From Rotaria socialis (taxonomy: Eukaryota > Rotifera > Eurotatoria > Philodinida > Philodinidae): 64,000 nucleotides of DNA. The stretch lies in assembly GCA_905331475.1 (NCBI GenBank), contig CAJNYU010002160.1:1-64000 (forward strand). The letters are read 5' to 3'. The position numbers and the translations under genes are program-made. Numbering within the stretch: the first letter of the stretch is position 1; the number at the start of each line of letters is the position of its first letter. Below are positions 25,237 to 36,131 of this stretch, one piece after another. The notes under the pieces are model-generated. The model was given only the letters and a program-made list of their open reading frames with translations. It had not been told where the DNA came from and made no database searches.

Positions 25237-27374
25237 AGTAGTTTTCACAACATATTTTTAATATAGAAGTGACTGATCGAATTTCATGCATTGCTAGTTT
25301 AAATAAGTATGAGACAAATTTATCAATATTGTTTGACATTCTCATTGGGTTACACGTTCATATAAGGCGTGAATTTTATTTGCTTTTTCTTCATAAACTA
25401 GTTTTAATCTTTGAGAAAAAGATCAAATTTTCTACCTGGGTGATGGGGCAGAGATCGTGAAATGCAGCTATGATACATCATTCATTTGACTTGATTTTAC
25501 ATAACTTGAATTCGCCAGTTATGAAATATTTCTAAACGATGTGAGCTTAAATGGATTGTCTGTAATCCAAAGCAAGCTTATTACATTTTCGATTGACGCT
25601 GAACTAATCAAAATTAAGATGAAAACTGTTTAAAAGCTCATTAGTTCAGTGACAATTTTAGTAAAACGTTAAAGAATTCATTTCCCGCATTATTTTGATG
25701 ACACTTTCGTACTTATAATAATGTAAAATATTAGCATCAGAACTATTTTTGACAAAATCTCTTTTTCTTTCGTATCATATATCCATCAATATTAAGTTAC
25801 CTTTTTGAACCTCAAGAATATTACTTTAGTCATTCATCCTTTCATGGGGTATGTTCTGAAATTTCAAACGCTGGTTCGAGTCTAATATAGGCCAATTTGT
25901 AGAGTTCAATGAGACTAGATGAAATATAGAAATGTTCTTGTCGATAAGTAATCCTTCTAAATTATGATCAGTTTATCGGATTTTAGGCGTCCAACAAAAC
26001 ATACGGTAAAGGACATAGAGTATTCTACAGATATCAGTCAGAAAAATGTTTTATTTTTGAGATATTGAATATGCAAGAAAAAAGGAACATGTCTAATGAG
26101 AAAAGATTGGAAAAGCGATTATCTTCAACATTTTATTTCACTCAAATAAAAACAATTTTGTGATCTGAAACTTTTAGAACATCTTAATGACTCTGAGATC
26201 TTTGTATGGATAAATTTTCGCGTCGATATTCATCGAATTGAGTTTTCTAGCGCATACTTTGTTAGGTGTCGAAAACTCAATAAAATGGTTCTACATATTA
26301 ATTTATATCAGACTCAAAATGGGGTGTGACACTTGAAGAGTTTTGCTCGTCAGTAAGACATCTTTTCAATTTGCACGTTTGAAAATAGTTCTAATATCTG
26401 AATTTCTGACCAGTGTATTAATTATTTCACAATTTTCTACAAGATATTTCATATTCCTTGTCTCGCTCATATTATAGTCTTTTGAACGACAAGACATTAG
26501 CGAAAACAAAATGTTACATATTTTCATATTCAATCATAATCGTCTTGTGAGAGCGTGTCTAAAAATATTCTGTCGTCGATGAGAAACATACAATATCAAA
26601 TAAGATACATGTTGAAAAGTGAGTATTAAAATTTCGATTATTGGTATATCTGAAAAGTTTTTCTCAAGCAAACTCTTGTTGCATAACATATCATCGACTG
26701 AAGCGACGGCGCAATGTGTTTCAACGTCGTCTAATCACTATTCTGAACTCTTGATCGTATGTTTTCGAAATTGAAACAAAAATAAAGAACACGAGTAATG
26801 ACGGGATGAAAGACACGAAATAGCCAATCAATAACAGTAATGGTTCTCTTGCTGATTTCATGCATCTGAATGAGAACGAAAGATTAAACTGGGCAAACCT
26901 AAGATAATCAAGAAACTAGAATTAATAATCAAATGTTTATGAGTCTGAAATTGCTGTTTTATATGTTTCATGTATGACTCTTGATTCTTGATTAATGCAC
27001 GTTGCTTGGCAATAGAAACGATAATTGATGCAGATGCAACTCAAGGCAATGCTTTTCATCTTCACATCGATATATCGTATATAATCAAGTTTTCCATCAC
27101 ATATCTCTCGTCAATCGAAACACATGAAAGAAGGACCACGATCACATTTCATGTGCATATAGCAGGTGAAATTTGCGTAGGAATAGCCTGTTTGTTTCGA
27201 ATGGAATGTTATATTAACAATGTTCGAAAAAGTTTGATTCAAAGCAAATTTATATTGGCAAAATGATTCAAACCATAGTTCGGTGCAATTCTAAAAACGT
27301 TTGGTTGATGAAAAATTACTCATCTGTAAAAAATTTTGATAGTGTTCGATAGGATCAGTAGGGGTTGACCATTT

Positions 27375-27712
27375 TTATAGATTTTCAACTTTCATATTTG
27401 CATTTTTCAGTTGGTCAAACATTAATATTGATGACATATGTCCGTGAACGATGTTACGGTTTTCAGTTGAAGATAATCGGATACAATACTGAATAAGTTG
27501 TCGAGTTTTATACATTTTCCCATCAAACTCTGGTGAATCATTTATTGTATGATACATATAATGCTGTGAAAATTCATTATAGATGATATCGTATTGTAAA
27601 GATTGTAATAATGTTCTGATGTATTTCAATAAGAAAGTATTACGATGAAAATGATACAGATCTGAAGAAGTTTCATATTGATCGTTTCCAATCGAATTTT
27701 TAAATAATATTA
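27375..27712 (-). other. Possible coding relic or lone exon
   Basis: An open frame of about 110 codons on the minus strand has protein-like composition (KYIRTLLQSLQYDIIYNEF, LSSTENRNIVHGHMSSILM), unlike the Phe/Lys/Ile noise elsewhere. It has no ATG near its left end. A possible splice acceptor lies just upstream but leads into early stops. A second protein-like minus frame lies at 28402-28596. They may be remnants of one decayed gene, or chance frames. I do not recognise any family. Confidence 0.2.
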
Positions 27713-30700
27713 ATTTTTCTTACTCTGCCTATAAGAAAAAAATATAACGAAAACAGTCTGTTTAACATTATGAATTTTGTACAATTCTATGAAACAAGCG
27801 ACTTGAAATCAACTAAGATGACAGTAGTTAATTTTGTTGGGCAAAATGTTTTTAAGAGGCACGTCAAGAAACCTGCGAACGATAAATTTTACAACGGATT
27901 TCACTCATTAATTCATTTGAATAAGATAGTTGAAGAGAGTTATGACCTATCCCAATAGCTTCATATATCATAAGGATAGATACTTACTCTTTTTAATGTA
28001 TTACTTTGCTTTGATTGCAAACAAAAACTTTGCCGTCTTGTGTGTAACTGACCTCTTCGTAGAAAAACAACTTTTTTTTATTGAGAGAAATTGCTGAGAA
28101 TTACTTGACGCTTATTGTTTATTATAAAACTTCAAAGATGAAAAGCTAATAGGCGACATAGTGTTCATTGAATGCTGACTTAATCATAATGCAACATCAA
28201 AATGATTGCAGTTTGAATGAAATAAAATTGTCAATATAGATTTATAATGATGAGTCTAAAGAAGAAGAAAATATCAATGAGACGTCTAAATTACATGCAT
28301 CGACAATGAAAAGCAAAATTTTTGACTCCTGAACAAACTAAAAAATGCTAGAACGTCATTGATCAATTTGAGATTACAAAAAATGGCAAAATTTCTGTCT
28401 CTCAATTTATGTTGAAGAAAGTAACTTGTACAGAAAAAATTTCAAATGCAACATAAATTAAGAAAAAATCTACAGCGTTTTTGAGCCATAACAAAATTTG
28501 AAGATCTAATACACTGTCTCGTTGAGGATGATTGTTGACCAAAATTGCTTCTTTTAGTTGATGAACGTAATGGAACAAGGGTATAAATAACAGCATACTT
28601 TTTAGTCAGCCTAGTTGAGAAAATATTGAACAATGTGAACTAAACATCGAACTGGAATTTTAAATACGTAACAGAATCATCAGCATGCAATGAATGGCAT
28701 GGTGAATAATGATAAATTTAACTGTTTGAAGTGGAAAGAGAACAACAACAAAGCATTTAACAACGTCATAGAAAATTTTGAGTATTTGAGTAAGAATATC
28801 AAGCAAAAGACAAAAGCTACCAGTTACTACTTGATCACCACATGGACGCTGAATTATTGTTCAATATTGTCAATATACGAGATAAACTATTGGAAGAAAA
28901 AAAAGAAAATCTATGTACACTGACGATAGAGAATATTTAGAAAGATTTTGAGATGATCAATATCGAAACTATGATGTTAGAGTTTCGTTCAAGGTTGAAT
29001 ATTTCTTTCTAATAAAATATATACAATTTTTAAAATGACACGAAATTTTGCTAGAAATCTCATTTATGAACAGCTGACGTTAAAATAAAACTGTGATATA
29101 TATGTTTTAGAGTCTTTTGTGACACATAAACTTCTAATATTTCGAGTAAATTTAAAAACAAAAACTATTTTCTTCTAGATGACAAATAAAAAAAAGATTA
29201 AAAACATATATATTCTATACAATAAAAATTTTCAAATAATGTCCAAATGATTCTATTGTTAAGCTACAAGGTTAAACAGATTTAGCTCCTGATATTTACG
29301 TTCATTAAAACATCCTTTTTATGTTATGATAGAAAACCCATTGTTCTGAGTTTTGTTCGTTCAACATAGTTGCCATTCCATTAGTTGTTCTCTGCGTAAA
29401 CTTCTCTATCGTTGAAAGTGAAATGGATTCAGTAAAAGAACTCGAACTAACATCTTTCTTTGTATTTTAGGGATATCCATCGAAATTTTCTCTTTACTAA
29501 TAAATACGACTTTTCGATAAATACGAGATTGTAACAGAATTTCACAAGCCACTTCGGTCCTTCTGTGATATTTTCCGAAAAATAATTGTAATTTTATTAG
29601 CTTCGAGAAGATGATCATGTCATGTGCGTCAGCATTCAATAAACGCTCTCATTTAATTTAAGTAAGATGGATGTTGTTCGCTGACGTCATCTGTTACATG
29701 CTGTCAGATATTGTATGACAACAAACAGTGAATGCACCGCTTCAATGTGAGTTATTTTCTGAATTTTATTAAAAAAGAACTAAATTAGCAACCATTTATA
29801 TTGTCTTTCTAATAACATGTTTTCCCATTGGAAAAATTTAAACTCTTTCAATCTAGTTAAAGATAAAGATATTTCTTTTTGTAAGTTTTAGGTGAGAATA
29901 AACTTCTGTGTGATCCTATTCATTTTAGTTGGTTACGCCGTTGGAAAAAATCAGAATTTTGTGTCGTCACGTGACATTTCTTTTTGCTTACTTTAACAGC
30001 ATATATACTAAGACGATCATAAAAAGATGAGTAAAAATGAACTGTGAAATCCTGTTTATATGATAACTACACAATTTTAATAGTAATAAAATCATCGATA
30101 TTCTCTTACGTTAGAGGCTATAGATGCACTATTTATAAGTCACAAGTTAGATGTAGTATCTAGTTAGATACCTACATATCTCACTGAAATATTTACGAGA
30201 ATTATTCTTTTTACACTAGTACCACTCGTGCTAGGTAACTCCATTGCCAATCAATGGTTCGACGCTGTCCACATTTTATGAGAGACATTAGTCTTACAGA
30301 CGACAAATTTTGGTTGAATATTGCCTGCGTAGAAAAGCTCAAAGTTCTCGTGTCATCACAATATTGTTATTTTTTATTCTTGCATCAAAACAAGAGCAAA
30401 AGAAAGTCTTTTTTGGTATTTTCTAATTATCTTTTTTATACTGACCATTTTTATTTTTACTGCGGTTCAATAAGAAGAAGACTTATTTTCTGCTTGATGC
30501 GTTCATAAAATTCCACGGTAGAAAAAAAATATTATGAGCCTCACCTAGCCTAATGATGCTCCGCCGCCCCTGGATATGATTCAATATCATAAGATGAATT
30601 TATGATAAGACAGAGTACACTTGCTTGATTCTTAATTTCTTACATTTTACATTTAGTTAAATGAATCCATTCAATAGTGAATTAAAAAATGATGACTGAC

Positions 30701-31161
30701 TGAACCCATTAGATCAATTCATGATTATAAAATTCAGTAGAAACGAGTTGCAACACGTAAATGAATAATATCACTGAATTAATCAAATAAATAAGCATGC
30801 CCAATCAATATGCAACCTTGAAAACTGATAATATTTAAATGAATTATTTTATCCACTCTAAATAAATTAATCAATATATGCAATATTAACTACATTTTCG
30901 TATGTTCAATAGTTATCGTCTCTAATGAAGTTAGTCCAATGAAAAAAACAACGAAAATTGCTAAAGCGATCAACAATTTTCTAAGTACATGCAAGTACAA
31001 ACAAAGAATAGATAAAACCATAGTTTTCTTTTCATTTACTAGTTTCTACTTACTGTATGATAGATTTTTTTCTGATTATGATTGATTTAAACGACAGGAA
31101 GCTTTTTATTTCTTGAGAAAACTTTAATAATCTTATTCAACGACAGTTTATTTCTTCTATT

Positions 31162-31776
31162 TTAAGCAAAAAACACATCTGAGTTACTACGAGTTTCACT
31201 AGAAACTGCAGACCATGAACGCCATACATTGCTATTAGAAGGATCTGGTACAACTGAAGGATCTCGTTCAAAAACTTCTTTCATATATCTTGCTAATATT
31301 TTATCATTATTTCTAATAATCATATAAAGTAAAATAAGTTCACCATAATTAAATAATTTAAAGAAGCCACTTATGCCAATTAATGCACTATTTAATATTA
31401 CATAAGATTCATTCAATGAAGACTTAGAACACGTAAATCCCATGGGACCAATCAAAACAAGAAAACTAACAATAATTATGGCTGTTGCAAAGAGAGTTGA
31501 ACAAAACTGAATAAAAATAGCAATAAGACAAGCCATTGAAGTTCGTCGCCAAATGACTAACCAAATGCTAAATGGAGATATAATTAAGAAAGGAAATGAC
31601 CAAAAGCCAATACCAAAACGATATTCACACGTTTGAGTAACAGTTAATGCTATTTGTAAACCTAATATAATAAGTACACTTACTAATTGTGTAAGTGAAA
31701 CTGAAAAATGAGTAAGAACATTTAAAATAGATTGAAATTCGTATCGAATATGATCATCAACTAAACCATGCCGCAT
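31162..31776 (-). CDS. Four-transmembrane protein, MS4A/CD20-like topology
   Basis: A single exon gives 204 residues. Hydrophobic segments, approximately residues 20-45, 55-78, 83-112 and 123-153, give four membrane helices. A short loop with one Cys (TQTCEYRFGIGFWS) lies between helices 1 and 2, a longer one (MGFTCSKSSLNES, with a potential N-glycosylation site) between 3 and 4. Both ends should be cytoplasmic. The polar C-tail is Ser-rich (WRSWSAVSSETRSNSD). The G-x-GFWS loop and overall plan resemble the MS4A family or other tetraspanning proteins, but I cannot see a diagnostic motif. The frame is open further upstream without ATG, so I chose the first ATG; a 5' exon is possible. Function not assigned. 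Confidence 0.6.
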   Translation of the reverse strand: MRHGLVDDHIRYEFQSILNVLTHFSVSLTQLVSVLIILGLQIALTVTQTCEYRFGIGFWSFPFLIISPFSIWLVIWRRTSMACLIAIFIQFCSTLFATAIIIVSFLVLIGPMGFTCSKSSLNESYVILNSALIGISGFFKLFNYGELILLYMIIRNNDKILARYMKEVFERDPSVVPDPSNSNVWRSWSAVSSETRSNSDVFFA

Positions 31777-33183
31777 TGTCAACGAACTAGTCGACAAATG
31801 TTCATATCTTGATACTCGAAACAACTTGAAAAGGTCATAAATACGATAACGGATCTCACTCTCTCTCTTTTGTCTTATATATGTATATCCATAAAGAATA
31901 GAGAGTAAACAATAGATGAAAAAGAAAAGAATTTTAAGTCATCAATATGAATACAGCTTAGAGAAAAGAACAAGACAGAACATAAATCACTTTATACTTG
32001 TTCACTTAGTACTCATAAGATTAAAAATAACATCAATCGAGACTACCATCGAATTCATAGAAGCCATATTATTCCATGTGTGTGCGTGTTTGTTCAATTC
32101 CGATAAATACTTGTAATTAAATAATAAATTCAAGATTCTATTTTTCATTATCAATTCTATTCATTGAGTCCTCCGGAAAGTTTATTTTCCGATACGATCA
32201 CATCCACTAGTATAGAATCATACTTTTTTGTGTGATGTAAGGTAGATTGATTCGAAAACAAATGATGTCTTTACAACTTATTAGTCATTATAAACTTCTG
32301 AATATTCGAAGTATTTAGCTACATAGAACATACAAGAAAAATAAGTGCCGACTAAATGTTCATTAAAAAGTCATTATCACTTGGACATGAACAATAAAAC
32401 TCTCGAATAATTCTTCGTTCAGTCTACTCTTCGTTGGCAAATTATTATAGCCCTTTTCACACACATACGTGGGCATAAAAAAGACACAGTAAACACCTAT
32501 GTATTTAAATAGGTATTAAAGATGAAAAGAAAGAAAAGCATATACAACAACAATGAAGTATGATCTTTTACGTTAAAACTAATCATAACAATTGATGACA
32601 CTTTTTCTTTTATATAAAATTGAGATGATGCAATATTCTAATTCTTAGGAGATCACACCATGAAGACAAATATGGACCATTATAAAACACTGATTTGCAA
32701 GTTCATTCATAGCAATACTTTCTATTACAGGATAACGCTAAGATTAAAAAATTTTCTCAGAGACATTTACTTTAGACTAATGTGTGCTTGAATGAGAGTA
32801 GTATATTTGCTTATCGAAAGATAATATATGCTAATCGATAATCTTTGGTTTTTTTTATAACTATTACATAGTAAACAACGATGAAAGTCTTTTTTTGTAT
32901 TCTATAAGATTATTCAGGGCGCTAATTATCGAATTTGGTAGCTCACTCTTGAACAAGAATTGTCCATGTTATAATTACATGTTTATATATTTATTAAATA
33001 AAGGTACACACAGACTACGAAGAAACATAATCGATGGAGATTGTTTTAATTGAGAAAAAAAAGAACGCTATTCTTTAAATCAGTAAAATACAATAAAGCT
33101 GGCAATGCAATGAGAAAAGTGAATGACATATTTATACAAGAACATATACATATCCTATTTTGTAAACCGCGAGTAATATTCGT
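31777..33183. other. Intergenic, no gene seen
   Basis: AT-rich spacer between two minus-strand genes. Nothing recognisable apart from what should be the 3' UTR of LEPROT and the promoter region of the four-helix protein gene. Confidence 0.6.
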
Positions 33184-33821
33184 TTAAAAATTAGGCAAAC
33201 TGTCATCTGATCCAAATGTCATGAAATAGATTGTAATCGTTGTAAAAATAACTAGATTAGCTGACATTATGAATGCCATTGACCCAACTTGAATCTTAAT
33301 TGAAAAAGTAAAAATAAAATAAAATCATCTAATTGCAAAAATCTACTACACATACGATAGAAGTTCGATACATAACTGCTGGTAAGCCAAATGCTGAAAC
33401 AACAATAACACTTGTAATGAACCACATTAAATCTGCGCATGGGCTTGTGTCACGCATCGTATAACTACTATCGGATGTGCATCGACGTCCAATAGCTATC
33501 GGTATTGGGGAAAGTACATAAAATATTATTACAAATGTTGGCCACCAATTACTTCAAAAAGAAAATAAACTAAAGAAACAAATCAACAATAAGATAAATA
33601 CATACTATTCAGCCAATGCACAACCTAAGATCAGTAATGTAAGACCAATTGAAGCAAGAAAAGCAAGAAGAACAACACTATACACGATAATAATAAGAAA
33701 TATTCATATTTCATCAGTTAAAATACTTGCCCTAGAAATAAAAATGTTAAATTATATTTTTTACATGTTTCTTTTTTTTTAGAATGAATATTTTACCTTT
33801 AATGCCTTGAAAAAAGCCCAT
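33184..33821 (-). CDS. LEPROT: LEPROT/LEPROTL1 (Vps55 family) endosomal membrane protein
   Basis: Four exons, 33797-33821, 33606-33678, 33356-33551 and 33184-33294, join in phase to 134 residues (human LEPROT 131). Family members are small Golgi/endosome proteins with four membrane helices; yeast Vps55 works with Vps68 in endosome-to-vacuole traffic, and vertebrate LEPROT restrains surface exposure of leptin and growth-hormone receptors. Visible family signatures are ASIGLTLLILGCAL in helix 1, YNWWPTFVIIFYVLSPIPIAI in helix 2, ADLMWFITSVIVVSAFGLP in helix 3 and IQVGSMAFIMSANLVIF before the end of helix 4, followed by an acidic tail. The first intron is 118 nt and the others are 54-61 nt. It lies 153 bp downstream of MRPS21 on the same strand. 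Confidence 0.92.
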
Positions 33822-33974
33822 TATTGATTGAATGAATACTTTTAATCTAAAAGGAACTTTTATTCTAATAGCAACAATTATGGATAACAAAATGAAAAAT
33901 AAACAAAAGAGATAGAAATCCAATTGGTAGCTAACAAATGGAAAAAAAACTTGATGAAAATGCTTGTTCATATA

Positions 33975-34351
33975 TTAATTCCATGGCCATGGATTGACAC
34001 GATTTTTACGCATCAGAAATTTTATTTTTCGTTCCATTTCATTGTTATAAATTTCATGCGCTCTAATGACAATAAAAAAAGAATTCATTTAAACAGATCA
34101 ATAGATATAACTGTACTTTTCATAGCAAAGTCGACCACGTTTACGAAATGGTTTTTCGTATCGTTCCCACAAACGCGCTGTTTTAAAGACACTTTCATTA
34201 TTTAAAACTCTAAAACCGAAAAGTCTTCGATATTTTTTTTTGTTTTTACAAAAATATACTTTTACCGATTTAAAGCTCGATAAGCTAAATCTACTTCACC
34301 ATTTCGAACCCAAACTGTTCGTGCCAAAAACCTTGAATGAACATTCCACAT
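33975..34351 (-). CDS. MRPS21: Mitochondrial small-subunit ribosomal protein bS21m
   Basis: Three exons, 34266-34351, 34117-34209 and 33975-34062, join in phase to 88 residues (human MRPS21 87). bS21m is a small basic protein of the mitochondrial 28S ribosomal subunit. Family landmarks are in order: FLARTVWVRNGEVDLAYRAL near the N-terminus, the central RYEKPFRKRGRLCYE block, and the C-terminal MERKIKFLMRKNRVNPWPW. The start ATG gives the family's usual N-terminal length, and no separate transit peptide is evident, as in other animals. It is immediately upstream of LEPROT on the same strand. Confidence 0.95.
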
Positions 34352-34654
34352 CTACAATATTTAGATGGCAATTTTAGCAGATCATTTATTTCAACAAAAA
34401 CATATGAATTCATTGTCCAATAATTTGCATTTTCTTTCCGGATATGAACAATAGTATTCAATATTCAAGTAGACTCATTCGATAGACAAATTCATATTCT
34501 ATCAAAAATTTGCAGCTGAAACATGATTGTGAGTTATGTTGTTATTTGCTATCAAGAGTCATGGAAAAATTTAAAATATGAATTACAGTTTTAAACAAGT
34601 AAAACGAATGTTGAACCTATGCTATTCAATAAATGCTTTTTCGTCAACTAGAGC

Positions 34655-34926
34655 TAGGAATGTGCAGTGTAGGCGTAAATACTGAAAAACTGATCACCGA
34701 CTACACCGACAGTGTGCTCAGTAGTGCACCGACTACACTGACGGCGTGCCCAGTGGAACACTGGTCATACTGTAATCAGTGTCACTGATACCAACTTCAC
34801 TGAAACACTGACAAACCGACAAATTTTGATTGACTGAAGTCTTGAGTCAATCAGAAAGATATCGGTGTATCAGTGTTTCACTGAACACACCGTCGGTAGT
34901 CAGTACACCAACACTGTACATCCCTA
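34655..34926. mobile_element. hAT MITE with perfect 8-bp TSD, CACTGA-filled
   Basis: A 272-bp element is flanked by identical 8-bp copies ACTAGAGC at 34647-34654 and 34927-34934, the target-site size of hAT transposons. The TIRs are TAGGAATGTGCAGTGTAGG on the left and TAGGGATGTACAGTGTTGG on the right (complement). The interior is packed with CACTGA/TCAGTG and CCGAC/GTCGG motifs in both orientations and has no coding capacity. The perfect target duplication suggests a fairly recent insertion, although the two TIRs have diverged from each other. Confidence 0.9.
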
Positions 34927-34934
34927 ACTAGAGC

Positions 34935-36131
34935 TTAACCATCATAATGGATGCAAAAGCTAAAAATTCATTAATTCATGCTTCATAAAACATACGAGTC
35001 AGCGACATCATCGGAATCTCATTTATTCAAGTGGAACCCGAGTGTCAATGGATGAAATCTATTTTCTACGATAAACTTCATAACATTAGCAGACTATCTA
35101 ATGAATTTTGTTCTATTTTTGATCAAATAAATGATTGGATCAGACTATTTTCTCATGAAACTTCAATCTGATCTATGAGTTTTCTTCGTCCAAAAGATAA
35201 ATGTGTTTTTGCTAGACTCGCTATCGTTGCTACCAAAAACAAATGACTAACAAACTTACTAAATATAATTTAAAAACGCAGAAAACTTCTTGAAAATGCT
35301 CGTGCTAATATTATGAAGTAAAAGTTGCTTTTACTTTTAAAAAAACAAATTATAGAATATAATAAATATTATTCTTCAATAGAACAGTGAATCTTTACGA
35401 GTTTTCTATAGTAGACGACTGCGATATATCAATACACTAAACTCGTGATGTAATCATTCGCTAGAATTATGAAACTAAAAGCAAGACATCGGTATGAGTA
35501 ATTTTTCATCGATCTAAATGTTTAGTGAAACTTAAACAAACAAATTTTAAGATTTATTTCTCTCACTTACGAGTATTCGAACTCGATAGGAAATCAAGAC
35601 TTTCATTCCGTAACTAATACCAATGCAAAGACTAAATTCTATGTACACTTAGAGGTTTTTTTTGTTGTACGAAAATACGATGAAAAAAAATTATCAGTCA
35701 AGTTTCAGTTATCACATTGTGGAGAGAATTCGATATCGAATGAATCTACTTTGATAATCAGCCAAATAAGATAGACAAAATAAAAATCTTGTTAATAGAT
35801 TATTATCTAGAAATATATGGAAAAAAAACAAATACTTTCGTTTGACATTTCATCTGTTATTCAGTAGTACAAAAACGAAAACAATTAGTATTATGTAAAT
35901 TTCTATGATTTAATACTACTGTATACACAATAAGCAATAGAAAATAGAACAAGTAATAATGTACATTTATATTTGTGCAACATCTATCTTCATTAAAGTT
36001 ATGATCCCTAAGAGATTGAGACAAAAAAAATAACATTGACTATGTCGGATAATTCTATCAGACAAACATTTGATTTTGATTTTAACGGGCACACAGAGAA
36101 AATAATAAAGTAATATGAACATGTTACTGAA
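34935..36131. other. Intergenic, no gene seen
   Basis: AT-rich sequence between the MITE and the 3' end of PPM1D. No open frame of note. Confidence 0.6.

Larger units (their letters stand above)
21501..31161. other. 9.7-kb gene-poor stretch
   Basis: No exon chain with homology or convincing splice structure was recognised across this stretch. It starts with the upstream region of the coiled-coil gene, where purine-rich runs around 21850-22640 create spurious frames. One inverted repeat (25100-25236) and one possible coding relic (27375-27700) are listed separately. A CCGCCCCTG string near 30571 resembles one end of a hAT element, but no partner end was found. Remote enhancers or lineage-specific RNA genes cannot be excluded. 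Confidence 0.5.

Noticed and set aside
30540-30585. GCCTCACCTAGCC...CCGCCCCTG string resembling a hAT terminus.
   Set aside because: No partner terminus or target duplication could be found nearby, so it was not listed as an element.
33679-33796. Apparent one-nucleotide exon with a GC donor in the first LEPROT intron (TCTAG, G, GCAAGT).
   Set aside because: It seemed needed to keep the frame, but recounting the next exon (73 nt, with five T in a row) showed that direct splicing of the 25-nt first exon is in phase. A plain 118-nt intron suffices.
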